64,000 nt of DNA from Cyanobacteria bacterium OH_CDB_20 (lineage in GTDB: Bacteria; Cyanobacteriota; Vampirovibrionia; Gastranaerophilales; Gastranaerophilaceae): NCBI GenBank assembly GCA_023415935.1, contig JAEZIX010000058.1:1-64000 (forward strand), written 5' to 3'. This document shows, in pieces, positions 17,981 through 27,476 of the stretch (position 1 is its first letter; every line of letters begins with the position of its first letter). Below the pieces are notes generated by a model, which did not search any database, was not told the DNA's origin, and saw only the letters and a program-made list of their open reading frames with translations. Made by a program: the position numbers and the translations under genes.

Positions 17981-18715
17981 ATGAGTGAAGAAGAACAAAG
18001 AGATACGAAACCTTGTCCGATATGTGGTGAGGAAATAAAAGCATCAGCAAAAAAATGTAAACATTGCGGCTCTTGGCTTGACGGTTCAAATCATGAGGAA
18101 GAACAAAAAACACCTGAACCACAAGCTAAGTCAACATCAGACGATAATGCTGAAGTGGATGCACTTGGTGTATTAAAAAATGTTCCACAAAAAACCTACA
18201 TAAAACTTGCAGTAATTGCTGCTATCATTGGATCTTCTGTATGGGGATACAACTATATTCAGCAAGAAAACGCAAGAAATCCATACGCTTGTGACAGTGA
18301 ATATGCAACAACAGAGCTTTTAGACTCAGTAAAATACGAAATTCAAACTGTTGCAAATGCCTATGAAAACTACACAAATCCTTCTTACGATTATTGGGGA
18401 TTTAGAATATATAAAACTGCAGAAGATATAACTAAAATCGACGACAAAACTATCGGTAACAAAGATGTTCAAATGAACCTTTCAAATATATCAGAAAATA
18501 ACATTGATAAATTAAACAACATTAGAACAAGATATTGCTCGGGAACAATGACATTAAAATTCACAAAACCTATGTCACTTGATGAAACTGACGATACAGC
18601 AAAATCAAATGTGTACACTCAAGCAGTAAAATACAACGTTAAACGTGAGTTTGGAAGCACTCCACAGGATTCCGTAAACTCAGACAGCTTCTCAGAATTA
18701 ACTGCTGCTAAATAA
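17981..18715 (+). CDS. Zinc-ribbon single-pass membrane protein
   Basis: 244 residues. The zinc ribbon CPICGEEIKASAKKCKHCGSWL at 12-33 is almost the same as in the first gene of the operon. An acidic/Gln-rich linker, one membrane helix at about 75-93 (IKLAVIAAIIGSSVWGYNYI) and an exported domain of about 150 residues with two Cys follow. Start chosen at 17981, where AAAGGA is correctly spaced; an upstream in-frame start at 17894 would overlap the TonB gene by 65 bp and lacks a ribosome site. The exported domain is not recognised. Confidence 0.8.
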   Translation: MSEEEQRDTKPCPICGEEIKASAKKCKHCGSWLDGSNHEEEQKTPEPQAKSTSDDNAEVDALGVLKNVPQKTYIKLAVIAAIIGSSVWGYNYIQQENARNPYACDSEYATTELLDSVKYEIQTVANAYENYTNPSYDYWGFRIYKTAEDITKIDDKTIGNKDVQMNLSNISENNIDKLNNIRTRYCSGTMTLKFTKPMSLDETDDTAKSNVYTQAVKYNVKREFGSTPQDSVNSDSFSELTAAK

Positions 18716-18741
18716 ATTACATATAATTTTAATAATTTATG

Positions 18742-18778
18742 AGAAGGTGCTTTCTTGTGCTAATAAAGGGCACCTTCT
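18742..18778. terminator. Hairpin between the zinc-ribbon operon and mscS
   Basis: 9-bp stem AGAAGGTGC/GCACCTTCT with a 19-nt loop between two convergent genes. It lacks a strong T-tract on either strand, so it is a probable but weak terminator. Confidence 0.45.
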
Positions 18779-18781
18779 TAC

Positions 18782-20332
18782 TTACTCAGGAAGTGTAACT
18801 CTATTACCGTTTCTAAAAGCCGTATAATGCGGCGACATTATCTCGACTCCAGCTGCATTAAACTTCTCGTGGATATTCTTATGAAGCTCTGAATATATAT
18901 GTTGCATAAGCTGTGGTGTGTCTGTATAACAGTTGATTTGATATTTTATGTAGAAGTCATCAAGTGCAGTCTGCAAAACAAAAGGTTTTGGCTCTTTCAA
19001 AATATGTTCAGTAGAAAGAGCAGCATTCATCAAAAGCTCATATACTTTTTCCCACTTTATTGAATAATCTAAAGATATCGTTGTGTATAATATTAAACCC
19101 TGCGCTTCAGCGGATTGGCTATAATTTACTATATGGCTTGAGATTACGATAGAATTAGGGATAGAAATAACTTCGTTTTTTATAGTTCTGATTCTTGTTA
19201 CAAGCAAGGTGTTTTCAAGTACATCACCTATTGTTTCGCCAATTTTTAACCTGTCCCCAACCTTGAATGCTCTTGTGTAGGTGAGTATTATGCCTGTAAT
19301 CATATTTGATAAAGATGAAGAAGAGCCAAGAGAAATTAAAACACCAAAAAATATTGATATAACTTTAAAAGCATCTGTATTTGCGCCTGGAAAATAAGGT
19401 AAAATAATCGCAAATGTTATTAAGTAAACAATTATTCTAATTATCTTTGAGGTTATCCCTGACCATTCAGGGTAAAAACCCTTTATAGTTATTCTTTCCC
19501 GAGCTATTTCTAAAAAAATAAATTTTATAAAGACATTAACATAATGTGCCGTAAGAACACATAAAACAATGAATAAAAAGTTTGGCAAATAGTTTCCAAC
19601 CGAAACTATGAATCTTGTAAAAGTTTCAGTAAAGACATTGAATAAAACATCAGACAATTGCGAAGTCAAAGGGAAAAAACTAAATATTAATACAAAATAA
19701 AAATACAAAACAAAAATTGAAAGTAACGCTAATATCATTTTAGTGCAAAAGGTTGCAAAGAATATAACTTGGTTCCTTGAAAAAAGTCTTGTTTTCTGGA
19801 TTTTTAAATCTGGTATTGTTTTTGACTCTAAGAAGTCTTTGAGTTTTGCGTATAAGGTTCGGAATAAAAATAAAAACATTACGGCAAATGCTGTTGCAAA
19901 GATTGTTTGTAATAGCCGTTTTAACCAGAATTCTTTTTTGTGAGTGGCCCTATAGTTCTTTATGGCCTTTTGTATTTGTGTTTTATATTCTTTTGAAACA
20001 TTTGTACGATTTTGCTTTACAACTTTAGCATCCTGATCGGTCACTGAAAGGATTATTTTATCCCCGATTTTTATATCATCAAAGCCATTATTTTTTTCAA
20101 CATAAATGTCATCCGGGTTAAATTTTTTATCCTCTGCTATTAATTTTATTCGCGCAGATATTGTTAGAGCTCTTGATTTTGCATCAATAGAACCTATTCT
20201 ACTATTGATATCAAAGATTCTTTCATTCTCAAGTTTAACAGGAGCAGATATTGGTGCTTTTTCTTCAGCTATTGCTACACCGAAAGATACAAAAACGAAT
20301 AAACTCATCAATACTTTGAATAGAATTTTCAA
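18782..20332 (-). CDS. MscS-family mechanosensitive channel
   Basis: 516 residues. A signal peptide (1-22, ending GVAIA) is followed by a periplasmic domain of about 110 residues and about five membrane helices. The MscS core then follows: the pore-lining Gly/Ser/Ala-rich helix GVLISLGSSSSLSNMITGI, the beta domain FKVGDRLKIGETIGDVLE, and ISIPNS. These proteins open on membrane tension to release solutes. Longer than E. coli MscS (286 residues) because of the extra N-terminal domain. The next gene on this strand ends 44 bp upstream. Confidence 0.92.
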   Translation of the reverse strand: MKILFKVLMSLFVFVSFGVAIAEEKAPISAPVKLENERIFDINSRIGSIDAKSRALTISARIKLIAEDKKFNPDDIYVEKNNGFDDIKIGDKIILSVTDQDAKVVKQNRTNVSKEYKTQIQKAIKNYRATHKKEFWLKRLLQTIFATAFAVMFLFLFRTLYAKLKDFLESKTIPDLKIQKTRLFSRNQVIFFATFCTKMILALLSIFVLYFYFVLIFSFFPLTSQLSDVLFNVFTETFTRFIVSVGNYLPNFLFIVLCVLTAHYVNVFIKFIFLEIARERITIKGFYPEWSGITSKIIRIIVYLITFAIILPYFPGANTDAFKVISIFFGVLISLGSSSSLSNMITGIILTYTRAFKVGDRLKIGETIGDVLENTLLVTRIRTIKNEVISIPNSIVISSHIVNYSQSAEAQGLILYTTISLDYSIKWEKVYELLMNAALSTEHILKEPKPFVLQTALDDFYIKYQINCYTDTPQLMQHIYSELHKNIHEKFNAAGVEIMSPHYTAFRNGNRVTLPE

Positions 20333-20375
20333 ACCAAGAAATCCTCAACTTAATACTATAAAATATTTTAATAAC

Positions 20376-21887
20376 TTATGCCGGCTGGCTATTTATAAGA
20401 AGACCTATTTGTTCTGCCATTTTATTTAAGAAAATAACCTCATCATGTGAAAGACTTTTGCACTCGTTTTTGTACCTCAATATTAGATAACCTAATAGTT
20501 TATTCTCATTATCTATTGGTATACTATACAGTGACTTGATGTCTCTGGTATTTAGATATTTTTCTTGCGTGGAACCTTTTAGAGAACACTCCTCTATATA
20601 TTCATCGATACAAGCAAAGCTAATATTTGCATTATGGAAAATATTCTGGAATTCTTCAAAGTCAGCTGAATGCCTATCCAATTCACCAGAATCAGTTAAT
20701 GTTTTTGACGGAAGCTTCTCAGAATACCTATCGTAATAAAAATTATTTGAATCAGAATTATATATAACTATAAAACACTCATTAGGGTTAAAAACCTTTG
20801 AAACTTCACTTACAATTGTATCTTTTACTATACTCTGATTCTGAACCCTTCGCATAGATTCAAATACTCTGACCAAGGTTCTATCTCTTTCTGCCTGATT
20901 ATATATAGAGGTAACTTTTTTCCATGATATTGAAGAAAAAGCGTAAATAACAAGCTGGAAAAGAAGCAGCCATTCAATAAATAAATAACCTGCTTGTTGT
21001 GGAATAATCACTTTGTAAACCCCTGAAACTACAGGGACAACAGCAACATAAAACGCAACAAGAACCAATGACAAATAAGCAATTAATTCATCTTTAATAC
21101 GCAAAGAAATAGCTAAAGAAGTAAAATCTTTCAATCCTATAACTATCAACACAGTTCCAAGAATTTGAAATCCATGGGCAAATATTCCATTTATATCAAT
21201 TGACTGAGGGTTTATATAAAATAAACCGCTAAAACCCAAAAACAATAGCCCTGATATAAATGCTTTTATTGGATTTTGATTGTTATTTATTCGAGAATTG
21301 ATTAATATCGCTGCCGTCATAAAGTATATAGCATAATTAATGTACTGTAACACACTTATAGCAGCATATATACTCATTAAGATTTGCGGAATAAAATAAT
21401 ACACAAAAAGAGGAAGAATAAGTAACGCGATAAATCCGTACAAATAAGGTTGGATACTAATTGGTTCCTCATGTGGTTCACCCTCAACAGGTTTAGATTT
21501 GTACAGAAGAGCACCATATATGGTTAAAGGGAAAATTAAATTTGCAATCATGTGATAAACCAATATAGGATTTTTCTTTATATTTTCATAGAATAAGTTG
21601 TCAAAAGGAAAGACATCCATAAATACAGCGTGAAAAACGCTAAAAATTAAACCAAATAAAAATCCATAAGCTAATACTAGAAATCTATTATCTTTTGTTT
21701 TTGCATACAAACTTTTACTCTTAATACAGACAAATAAAATGGAAAGAAAAAACACACTCTCAATTAAAAGATGCAGATTATGCGAAAAAATCACTGAAGA
21801 AGATATTGCAAATTGCGTATCACTAATGCCAGCTAAAAGAGCAATAGATAAAATCATCAGAAAATAAAAAACTAGAGTTTTCCCCAT
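20376..21887 (-). CDS. Membrane sensor with C-terminal GAF domain
   Basis: 503 residues. Nine or so hydrophobic segments (about 1-310) resemble an MASE-type membrane sensor. A linker and a GAF-like domain at about 335-500 follow (KVFNPNECFIVIYNSD, LYSIPIDNENKLLGYLILRY). No histidine kinase, GGDEF or phosphatase output follows, so it must signal through a partner or act alone. AAAGGAAAA precedes ATG. It may be co-transcribed with mscS, which starts 44 bp after it. Confidence 0.75.
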   Translation of the reverse strand: MGKTLVFYFLMILSIALLAGISDTQFAISSSVIFSHNLHLLIESVFFLSILFVCIKSKSLYAKTKDNRFLVLAYGFLFGLIFSVFHAVFMDVFPFDNLFYENIKKNPILVYHMIANLIFPLTIYGALLYKSKPVEGEPHEEPISIQPYLYGFIALLILPLFVYYFIPQILMSIYAAISVLQYINYAIYFMTAAILINSRINNNQNPIKAFISGLLFLGFSGLFYINPQSIDINGIFAHGFQILGTVLIVIGLKDFTSLAISLRIKDELIAYLSLVLVAFYVAVVPVVSGVYKVIIPQQAGYLFIEWLLLFQLVIYAFSSISWKKVTSIYNQAERDRTLVRVFESMRRVQNQSIVKDTIVSEVSKVFNPNECFIVIYNSDSNNFYYDRYSEKLPSKTLTDSGELDRHSADFEEFQNIFHNANISFACIDEYIEECSLKGSTQEKYLNTRDIKSLYSIPIDNENKLLGYLILRYKNECKSLSHDEVIFLNKMAEQIGLLINSQPA

Positions 21888-22026
21888 TAATTTTTCCTTT
21901 CACCTAAAATATAATTTAAAAAATACATAGGTATAAGATAAATTTATAATAAAATTACAAGTAAAATAAACCCACCTATAGTAGTTTTATAAGGCTATAT
22001 TTCTTATCAAAATTAATATATGTTTT

Positions 22027-23310
22027 TTATAGTTTGTTAACCAATATATCTTCAACTTCAGCTATTGATAAATCAGATCTAACAGATCTTGCTTTGTTAT
22101 GTCCGCCGCCATATAGCTTTTTATCATCTGAAACAGTCGCATTATAACGAGAAATCAGATTATTTAAATTAACCGTTTTACTTCTAACTGAAGCTACTGT
22201 TGCAAATTCGTGAGTATCAGGATTTACAGCCTCTGAAACATTGGTATTTAGCTCGCTAGAGTTTCCAGTTATACAAAAAACACATTCAACACCGCTTATA
22301 TTTATTATTTTGCTTAATATATCTGCTTTTACAATACTAGAAATAGGCGCATCTACAGCTTTATCAACTACTATATATGCCTTTTTGCCATCTTCTGAAA
22401 ATTTTACTTTATTCATCCATTTTTTTTCTTCTTCAAAATCTGCAAGTGACATATTTTTAGTTTTATCAACAATTTCTTCATAGTTTACATTGTTGTATAA
22501 AAGTGACATATCATCAAAAGCAGAATTGCCCTTTGCAAAAAGAAGCGCATTTGTATCTGACACCAAACCAGTAGCAAAAGCTCTAAAGACAGCTTTTGAG
22601 AGCCCTTCTGGGTGAAGTCCGAATGGTTTTACAAATTGCATAAGGAATTGAGAATCTGAACTCATTGAAGAATCAACAATATTCAAGCCTGCATAGTTAT
22701 ATCTTCTGTTTTCATCACGAGTCGGCTTAAAAGGTAATGGATGGTGATCGATTTTTATAGTATGTTTTGCCTTATTAAATATGCCATCTCTCAATGTATT
22801 TTCAAGAAGTGGAGATTCTGCTGTATCTAGAGCTATAGCAAGATCATACTGTCCATATTGTTCTTCTACTTCTTTTACCGTTGAGGTTCTGAAATCAACT
22901 ACTTTAAAATGGTCCGAATTGCCAAGAAAATCTCCTTCAGCATAAAGTTTTCTACCGATAAACATATCAACTTTTTTACCTGTAGCAGCCTCTATCAACC
23001 CAGCCATCGCAGTCATTGAAGATACTGCATCAGCATCCGGATTTTTATGTGCCATCAGCGCTATTCTTTTAATATCATGAGATTTTATAAGCCTAACAGC
23101 TGAATAAATCTTGGCCCTATTGCCATGTTCTGGTTGCCAACCTTTAAAGGAAATATTTTTAAAAGCGATATCTGCTTTAGCATATATTGCTGAAGGAGTC
23201 ATCAAGCTTGAATGTTGTTTAAAATTTTTGCTGCTAGTGTCTGATGTTATATTTATTTTACTTGCATTCGGGTTATAAGATAAACTCACACCCGATACAG
23301 CTTTTATCAT
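22027..23310 (-). CDS. DHH/DHHA1 phosphoesterase with N-terminal extension
   Basis: 427 residues. From about residue 75 it is a DHH-family phosphoesterase: HKNPDADAVSS (88-98), ALDTAE, IDHHP, SDTNALL and the DHHA1 motif YGGGHNKARS near the end. Relatives (NrnA/GdpP-type) cleave nano-RNAs, pAp or cyclic dinucleotides using Mn2+. The first 60 residues are extra, Ser/Asn-rich, and carry NISFKGW at 52-58, like the (V/I)SF motif of other proteins in this window. A second, ordinary NrnA is at 52693. GGAG precedes ATG. Confidence 0.88.
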   Translation of the reverse strand: MIKAVSGVSLSYNPNASKINITSDTSSKNFKQHSSLMTPSAIYAKADIAFKNISFKGWQPEHGNRAKIYSAVRLIKSHDIKRIALMAHKNPDADAVSSMTAMAGLIEAATGKKVDMFIGRKLYAEGDFLGNSDHFKVVDFRTSTVKEVEEQYGQYDLAIALDTAESPLLENTLRDGIFNKAKHTIKIDHHPLPFKPTRDENRRYNYAGLNIVDSSMSSDSQFLMQFVKPFGLHPEGLSKAVFRAFATGLVSDTNALLFAKGNSAFDDMSLLYNNVNYEEIVDKTKNMSLADFEEEKKWMNKVKFSEDGKKAYIVVDKAVDAPISSIVKADILSKIINISGVECVFCITGNSSELNTNVSEAVNPDTHEFATVASVRSKTVNLNNLISRYNATVSDDKKLYGGGHNKARSVRSDLSIAEVEDILVNKL

Positions 23311-23413
23311 TAATTTTCTCCATAGTGGTTATGTTTATAAGAAAACCCTGAATATTTTTTTTTGCATGCTTTAATAAAATATTATAATAAATTAATATGG
23401 AGCATAAGATAAT

Positions 23414-23953
23414 ATGACTGTTTTAAATAAAGAGTTCTACCTGAATGATACACTAAAGGTTGCAAAGAACCTTCTAGGAAATATATTTTGTAGAAAAATA
23501 GACGGCAAAGTATATAAAGGCATAATAGTTGAGACAGAAGCATATACCCAAGAAGACCCTGCCTGCCACGCACACATAGGAATAACAAAAAGAACTGAAA
23601 CAATGTACAAAGAAGGTGGAATATCTTATGTTTACTTCACATACGGAATGCACCACTGCATGAACGTTGTAACTGAAAAAGAAAATAGAGGCTGCGCAGT
23701 TTTAATAAGAGCATTAGAGCCAATAACAGAAGGCTTAAGCGGAACAAACGGACCCTCAAGACTATGCAAAATATTAAATATAACAAGAGATTTAAACGGA
23801 ATAGATCTTACATCTAATGAATCAGACATTTGGATTGAAAAAGGAAACAAACCAAAAGAGATAATAACAACAACAAGAATCGGGATATCAAAAGCAACAG
23901 ATTTAAAATGGCGCTTTTACATCAAAGATAATCCTTGGGTATCAAAAAAATAG
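23414..23953 (+). CDS. DNA-3-methyladenine glycosylase (AAG/Mpg family)
   Basis: 179 residues. It removes alkylated purines in base excision repair. Family elements: LAKNLLG-like helix (VAKNLLGN), the catalytic-region VETEAYTQEDPACHA with the active-site Glu, the MY...G.SYVYFTYGMHHCMNVV segment with intercalating Tyr, and AVLIRALEP with NGPSRLCK. A little shorter than usual (about 190-210). GGAG lies upstream of the ATG. Convergent, with no gap, with the radical SAM gene that follows. Confidence 0.92.
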   Translation: MTVLNKEFYLNDTLKVAKNLLGNIFCRKIDGKVYKGIIVETEAYTQEDPACHAHIGITKRTETMYKEGGISYVYFTYGMHHCMNVVTEKENRGCAVLIRALEPITEGLSGTNGPSRLCKILNITRDLNGIDLTSNESDIWIEKGNKPKEIITTTRIGISKATDLKWRFYIKDNPWVSKK

Positions 23954-24949
23954 TTATTTATATCTCAAATACATAAATAAAGGCTGCAAAAAGCACTTAT
24001 CATAGGAAAGGGCTTTATGTTTCAGTATTTTTATAAATTTATTATATTCAGGATTATTTTTATCCCAAACAGCAAGCTCTTTATATCTTTCACCTAATTT
24101 TGTTCCCCAATTGCAATACTGGTTAACTGAAATATGTATCTCAAGTTTTTTTGCAAAATCAACAAGTTTTGGAATTTCTTTGTAATTTAAAGCTGAAACA
24201 ACCAAACTAATTGTAACTATTCTAATCTTGCCTTTTTTTCTTTCTTCCGCAAGCCATTTAATATTTTTCAAAACAAGGTTCAAATTTCCGCCAATAACAA
24301 TAGATTTGTAAACCTTTTCATTAAGAGCAGGCAATGAAACAAAAACCTCATTTATTTTATCTTTAAGTCCAAGCTCTTCAACATTTTCTCTGCTGCATAA
24401 TATTCCATTGGTATTAATCAAAAATTTAACATCAGGATATTTTTGCGTAATTTCTTTAATCAAAAATTTGCTATGACTACTTGCAAAAACCTCTCCTGAA
24501 CCGCTTACTGCAATTCTCTTTGCATTTGAAAGAAAAGGCAAAATAACAGAATCAATTTTGCTGTTTAAAAGTTCTGTTTCAACTTTTGAATTCTGGTATC
24601 TTTCATCTCTGCAAGTAACACAAGCAAGATTACACTCTTTGTCATAAGCAAATGTAATTTCAACTGGCAAAGATGGCCTTAAAGTTGCATCAAACTGGCT
24701 AGTATCGAGCAATTTTCTTTGCCTGCATAAAGCTAAATTACACTTTGAATAGTCACCTTCAAGAATTGATTTTCTCAAAGAAACTGCTTCCTCAGAATTC
24801 CATATTTCATCAACTGAATTCTCAAAAATGTTTCCAATACGACCACATACACTTTCATTACTCGCTTTAAAAAAAGCTGGGCAGCAAGTATACACATCGC
24901 CGTTATCGTAAATTTCAATTGCTGTAAAAGGTCTTACGCAAACTTTCAT
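23954..24949 (-). CDS. Radical SAM protein with N-terminal SPASM-like region
   Basis: 331 residues. Residues 1-75 look like a SPASM auxiliary domain: VRPFTAIEIYDNGDVYTCC (Cys 22-23), GNIFENSVDEIWN, then C70 and C75. The radical SAM motif CNLACVTC is at 106-113. Canonical SPASM regions follow the TIM barrel, so this is a permuted order. Paralogue of the next gene upstream, and begins 2 nt after its stop. No substrate is visible nearby. SPASM enzymes often modify peptides, but that is not shown here. Confidence 0.85.
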   Translation of the reverse strand: MKVCVRPFTAIEIYDNGDVYTCCPAFFKASNESVCGRIGNIFENSVDEIWNSEEAVSLRKSILEGDYSKCNLALCRQRKLLDTSQFDATLRPSLPVEITFAYDKECNLACVTCRDERYQNSKVETELLNSKIDSVILPFLSNAKRIAVSGSGEVFASSHSKFLIKEITQKYPDVKFLINTNGILCSRENVEELGLKDKINEVFVSLPALNEKVYKSIVIGGNLNLVLKNIKWLAEERKKGKIRIVTISLVVSALNYKEIPKLVDFAKKLEIHISVNQYCNWGTKLGERYKELAVWDKNNPEYNKFIKILKHKALSYDKCFLQPLFMYLRYK

Positions 24950-24951
24950 AA

Positions 24952-25908
24952 TTATATTTCTGCAGTTGTAAACGTCGTTGTTTTATTTATGTGCGGTGCC
25001 TTGAAAATAGGATTTTTTAGAACTTCTAAATATTTGTTATGGTCAGGGTGGAACTTTTCTGCAACAGCTATTTCATCATAAATATAATCATTTCCAGAAT
25101 GTTTATTGAGTTTGATAAAACTTACAGTTGCATTGTTTCTTCTTGCAAATTCAGCAAATTGGGGCATTTCATGATAGTTATGAGATGTAATAACAAAATT
25201 CAATATCAGATTTTCAATGCGGTTTTGTCTTTTTAAACTCCCTAAAAATTCAATATTCTTGACAACATTATCAAATTTACCATCAATAACCTGTTTATCA
25301 TAAGTTTCCTTTGTCATTGCTGGTAGTGAAACTACAAAATAAGAAACTCTATCCATAAGTTTGTATTCGATGAGGTTCTTTTCATTACATTCAATTCCGT
25401 TTGTATAAACATAGAATTTAATTTTTGGATAAGTGTCTGCTATTTTTTGAATCAATCTTTTAGAATAATTGCTGGCAAAAACCTCTCCAAGCGCTGTGAC
25501 ATTAACAAGGTCAGCGTTTTTCAATATTGGAATAATAACAGACTCCATTATTTCATCAAATCTTGTTACATCGTTGTGATAATGAGTTTTTCTACAAAAA
25601 ATACACCTTGCATTACATGTAGAGTCGTAATTAAGCTGAACTCTTTTAGGGTAATCTGCTATAATTTTTGGAGTAAAACTTTTCCACTCCTTAGCACACA
25701 AACTAAAATCGCAATAGTCAAATTTCTCATCAACAAACTGTTTTCTAAATTTTTGAGCTTTTTCGCCATTCCATATTTCATCAAAAGGTTGCTCAAATAT
25801 ATTACCAAATGAATAATTTAAAAAATATCCTGAACAACATCCGTAAACATTACCATCCCAGTCTATTTCTGCTACTTCAAATGGATATGAACAAGCTTCA
25901 CAAGCCAT
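24952..25908 (-). CDS. Radical SAM protein with N-terminal SPASM-like region
   Basis: 318 residues. N-terminal SPASM-like region (Cys 3, 6, 24, 25, 66 and 71; VAEIDWDGNVYGCC and GNIFEQPFDEIWNG), then the cluster motif CNARCIFC at 98-105. After it the core lacks an obvious GGE; instead the paralogues share a VTALGEVFAS/VSGSGEVFAS segment at the usual place. First gene of a two-gene operon; GGGAG precedes ATG. More distantly related to the trio at 4828-7832, which shares the Cys-rich N-terminal idea. Confidence 0.85.
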   Translation of the reverse strand: MACEACSYPFEVAEIDWDGNVYGCCSGYFLNYSFGNIFEQPFDEIWNGEKAQKFRKQFVDEKFDYCDFSLCAKEWKSFTPKIIADYPKRVQLNYDSTCNARCIFCRKTHYHNDVTRFDEIMESVIIPILKNADLVNVTALGEVFASNYSKRLIQKIADTYPKIKFYVYTNGIECNEKNLIEYKLMDRVSYFVVSLPAMTKETYDKQVIDGKFDNVVKNIEFLGSLKRQNRIENLILNFVITSHNYHEMPQFAEFARRNNATVSFIKLNKHSGNDYIYDEIAVAEKFHPDHNKYLEVLKNPIFKAPHINKTTTFTTAEI

Positions 25909-26000
25909 AATTCGCTCCCAACTAAAAATCCAACTAAAATAATAATAACGTATCTGGTATAATTAGTCAAAAGACAAAAGAATAATCAAAAGGAAATGTC

Positions 26001-26954
26001 ATGAAATATTTAATAGTCGGAACTGGAGCAGTAGGTGCGACAATAGGAGCATTTTTACTGAATACAGGTAAAGATGTGAGCTTTATATCAAGAGGAAAAC
26101 AACTTGAAAGACTAATTACGCAAGGACTTGCTATAAACTCTGATATGATTGGAGATAAAACCTTCAAAAATATCAAGGCTTATAGCCAAAATGATTTTGC
26201 AGGAAAAGCTGATATTATATTTGTTTGCGTAAAGAGCTACTCAATTGATGAAATAGCCCCTCTTATTGAAAAAGCAAGCCACGAAAAAACTCTTGTAATC
26301 CCAATCCTAAACACTTTTGAAACAGGGAAAAAACTTGCACAAACAGTAAAAACTCCAGTTATGTTTGACGGATGCATATATGTTGTTTCTGAAATAGAGA
26401 ATACAGGAGCAATAAAACAAACTACAAATATATTCAAAATTGTATTTGGTAGAATTGACAAAAAAGAACTGCCAGAAAATGCAATAAAAGAACTCAGAAA
26501 AGACTTAAATGAAGCTAAAATTGAATCTGTATTTGTTGACGATATTAATAGTGCAAAATTTGCAAAATTTTCTCTTACTTCAGCTTTCGCTTGCTGCGGA
26601 GCATATTATGATTTAGAGGCAAAAGATTTTCAGCAGCAGGGTAAATATAGAACAACGGTTACAGAAATGCTCAATGAAATGAAAACCCTTTCAAAAGCCA
26701 TGAAGCTAGATATCAAAGTAGACATTATCTCAGAAAGCCTTAAAATTATTGATAAGTTTAATCCTACTGCAACAGCTTCTATGCAAAGGGATTTGAAATC
26801 AAAAGGGCAAGCTCAAAGCGAAATGTCAGGGCTTTTATTTGATGTAATAAAATTAAGCAAAAAATATAACGTTAAAATGCCACACTATGAAGAAATAGCA
26901 AAGAAGTTTAGCAATAAAGAAGATATAGTTAGTGCCGAGGTATTAGCAACCTGA
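26001..26954 (+). CDS. panE: Ketopantoate reductase family (2-dehydropantoate 2-reductase)
   Basis: 317 residues. N-terminal Rossmann motif GTGAVGATIGAFL (7-19) for NADPH, FVCVKSYS, a conserved Lys near FAKFSLTSAF, and a C-terminal helical domain with the Ser/Asp-rich SMQRDLKSKG substrate loop. The family reduces ketopantoate in pantothenate/CoA synthesis, though paralogues act on other 2-keto acids, so the symbol is provisional. TATAAT lies at about 25955 and AAGGAAA before ATG. Its 3' end overlaps the convergent membrane-protein gene by 26 bp. Confidence 0.85.
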   Translation: MKYLIVGTGAVGATIGAFLLNTGKDVSFISRGKQLERLITQGLAINSDMIGDKTFKNIKAYSQNDFAGKADIIFVCVKSYSIDEIAPLIEKASHEKTLVIPILNTFETGKKLAQTVKTPVMFDGCIYVVSEIENTGAIKQTTNIFKIVFGRIDKKELPENAIKELRKDLNEAKIESVFVDDINSAKFAKFSLTSAFACCGAYYDLEAKDFQQQGKYRTTVTEMLNEMKTLSKAMKLDIKVDIISESLKIIDKFNPTATASMQRDLKSKGQAQSEMSGLLFDVIKLSKKYNVKMPHYEEIAKKFSNKEDIVSAEVLAT

Positions 26955-27360
26955 ATTCCAGGAAAGAACCAAAATGAAGCAACGCTGCAAATAGAACCAT
27001 TTCAAGTGGAGCAATTACAAATAATACAAAAAGCGGAAACTCACTTAAGCCACTAACTGAACCGGGCCATATTAAATTCAATATCGGACAAATTATAATT
27101 CCAAGCAAAAAGTAACATAATCCACATTTTAATCTGAGTTTAAAAGGGATAACTTCCTTAAGAGAAGCAGTATATGCCATACCAACAAAAATAGCTGAAA
27201 ACAAAACAAAATTAGTATTTCTAATCCCTAGACAAGCAAGCATGCCGGAAATAAAAACACCTATTCCCAATGCAAACAATGTCAGAATAATAGGATTTTT
27301 CATTAGGTGATCGTCAGATGACAATCTGAGCAAATTCTCAGAAAAGTTTTCATTTTCCAT
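26929..27360 (-). CDS. Small four-helix membrane protein
   Basis: 143 residues with about four membrane helices after a 20-residue polar N-terminus. No recognised family. AAAGGG is 8 nt before ATG, which supports translation. The last 26 bp overlap the end of panE on the other strand. Confidence 0.65.
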   Translation of the reverse strand: MENENFSENLLRLSSDDHLMKNPIILTLFALGIGVFISGMLACLGIRNTNFVLFSAIFVGMAYTASLKEVIPFKLRLKCGLCYFLLGIIICPILNLIWPGSVSGLSEFPLFVLFVIAPLEMVLFAALLHFGSFLEFRLLIPRH

Positions 27361-27476
27361 ATATAAACCCTTTCACAGAAATAAAAAAGCAACACAAACA
27401 AGGATTATCTATATTATAATAATAACTCTTTTTTGAAGGCACTGCAACAATGTATTACAAAAATAGTAATAGAAGT

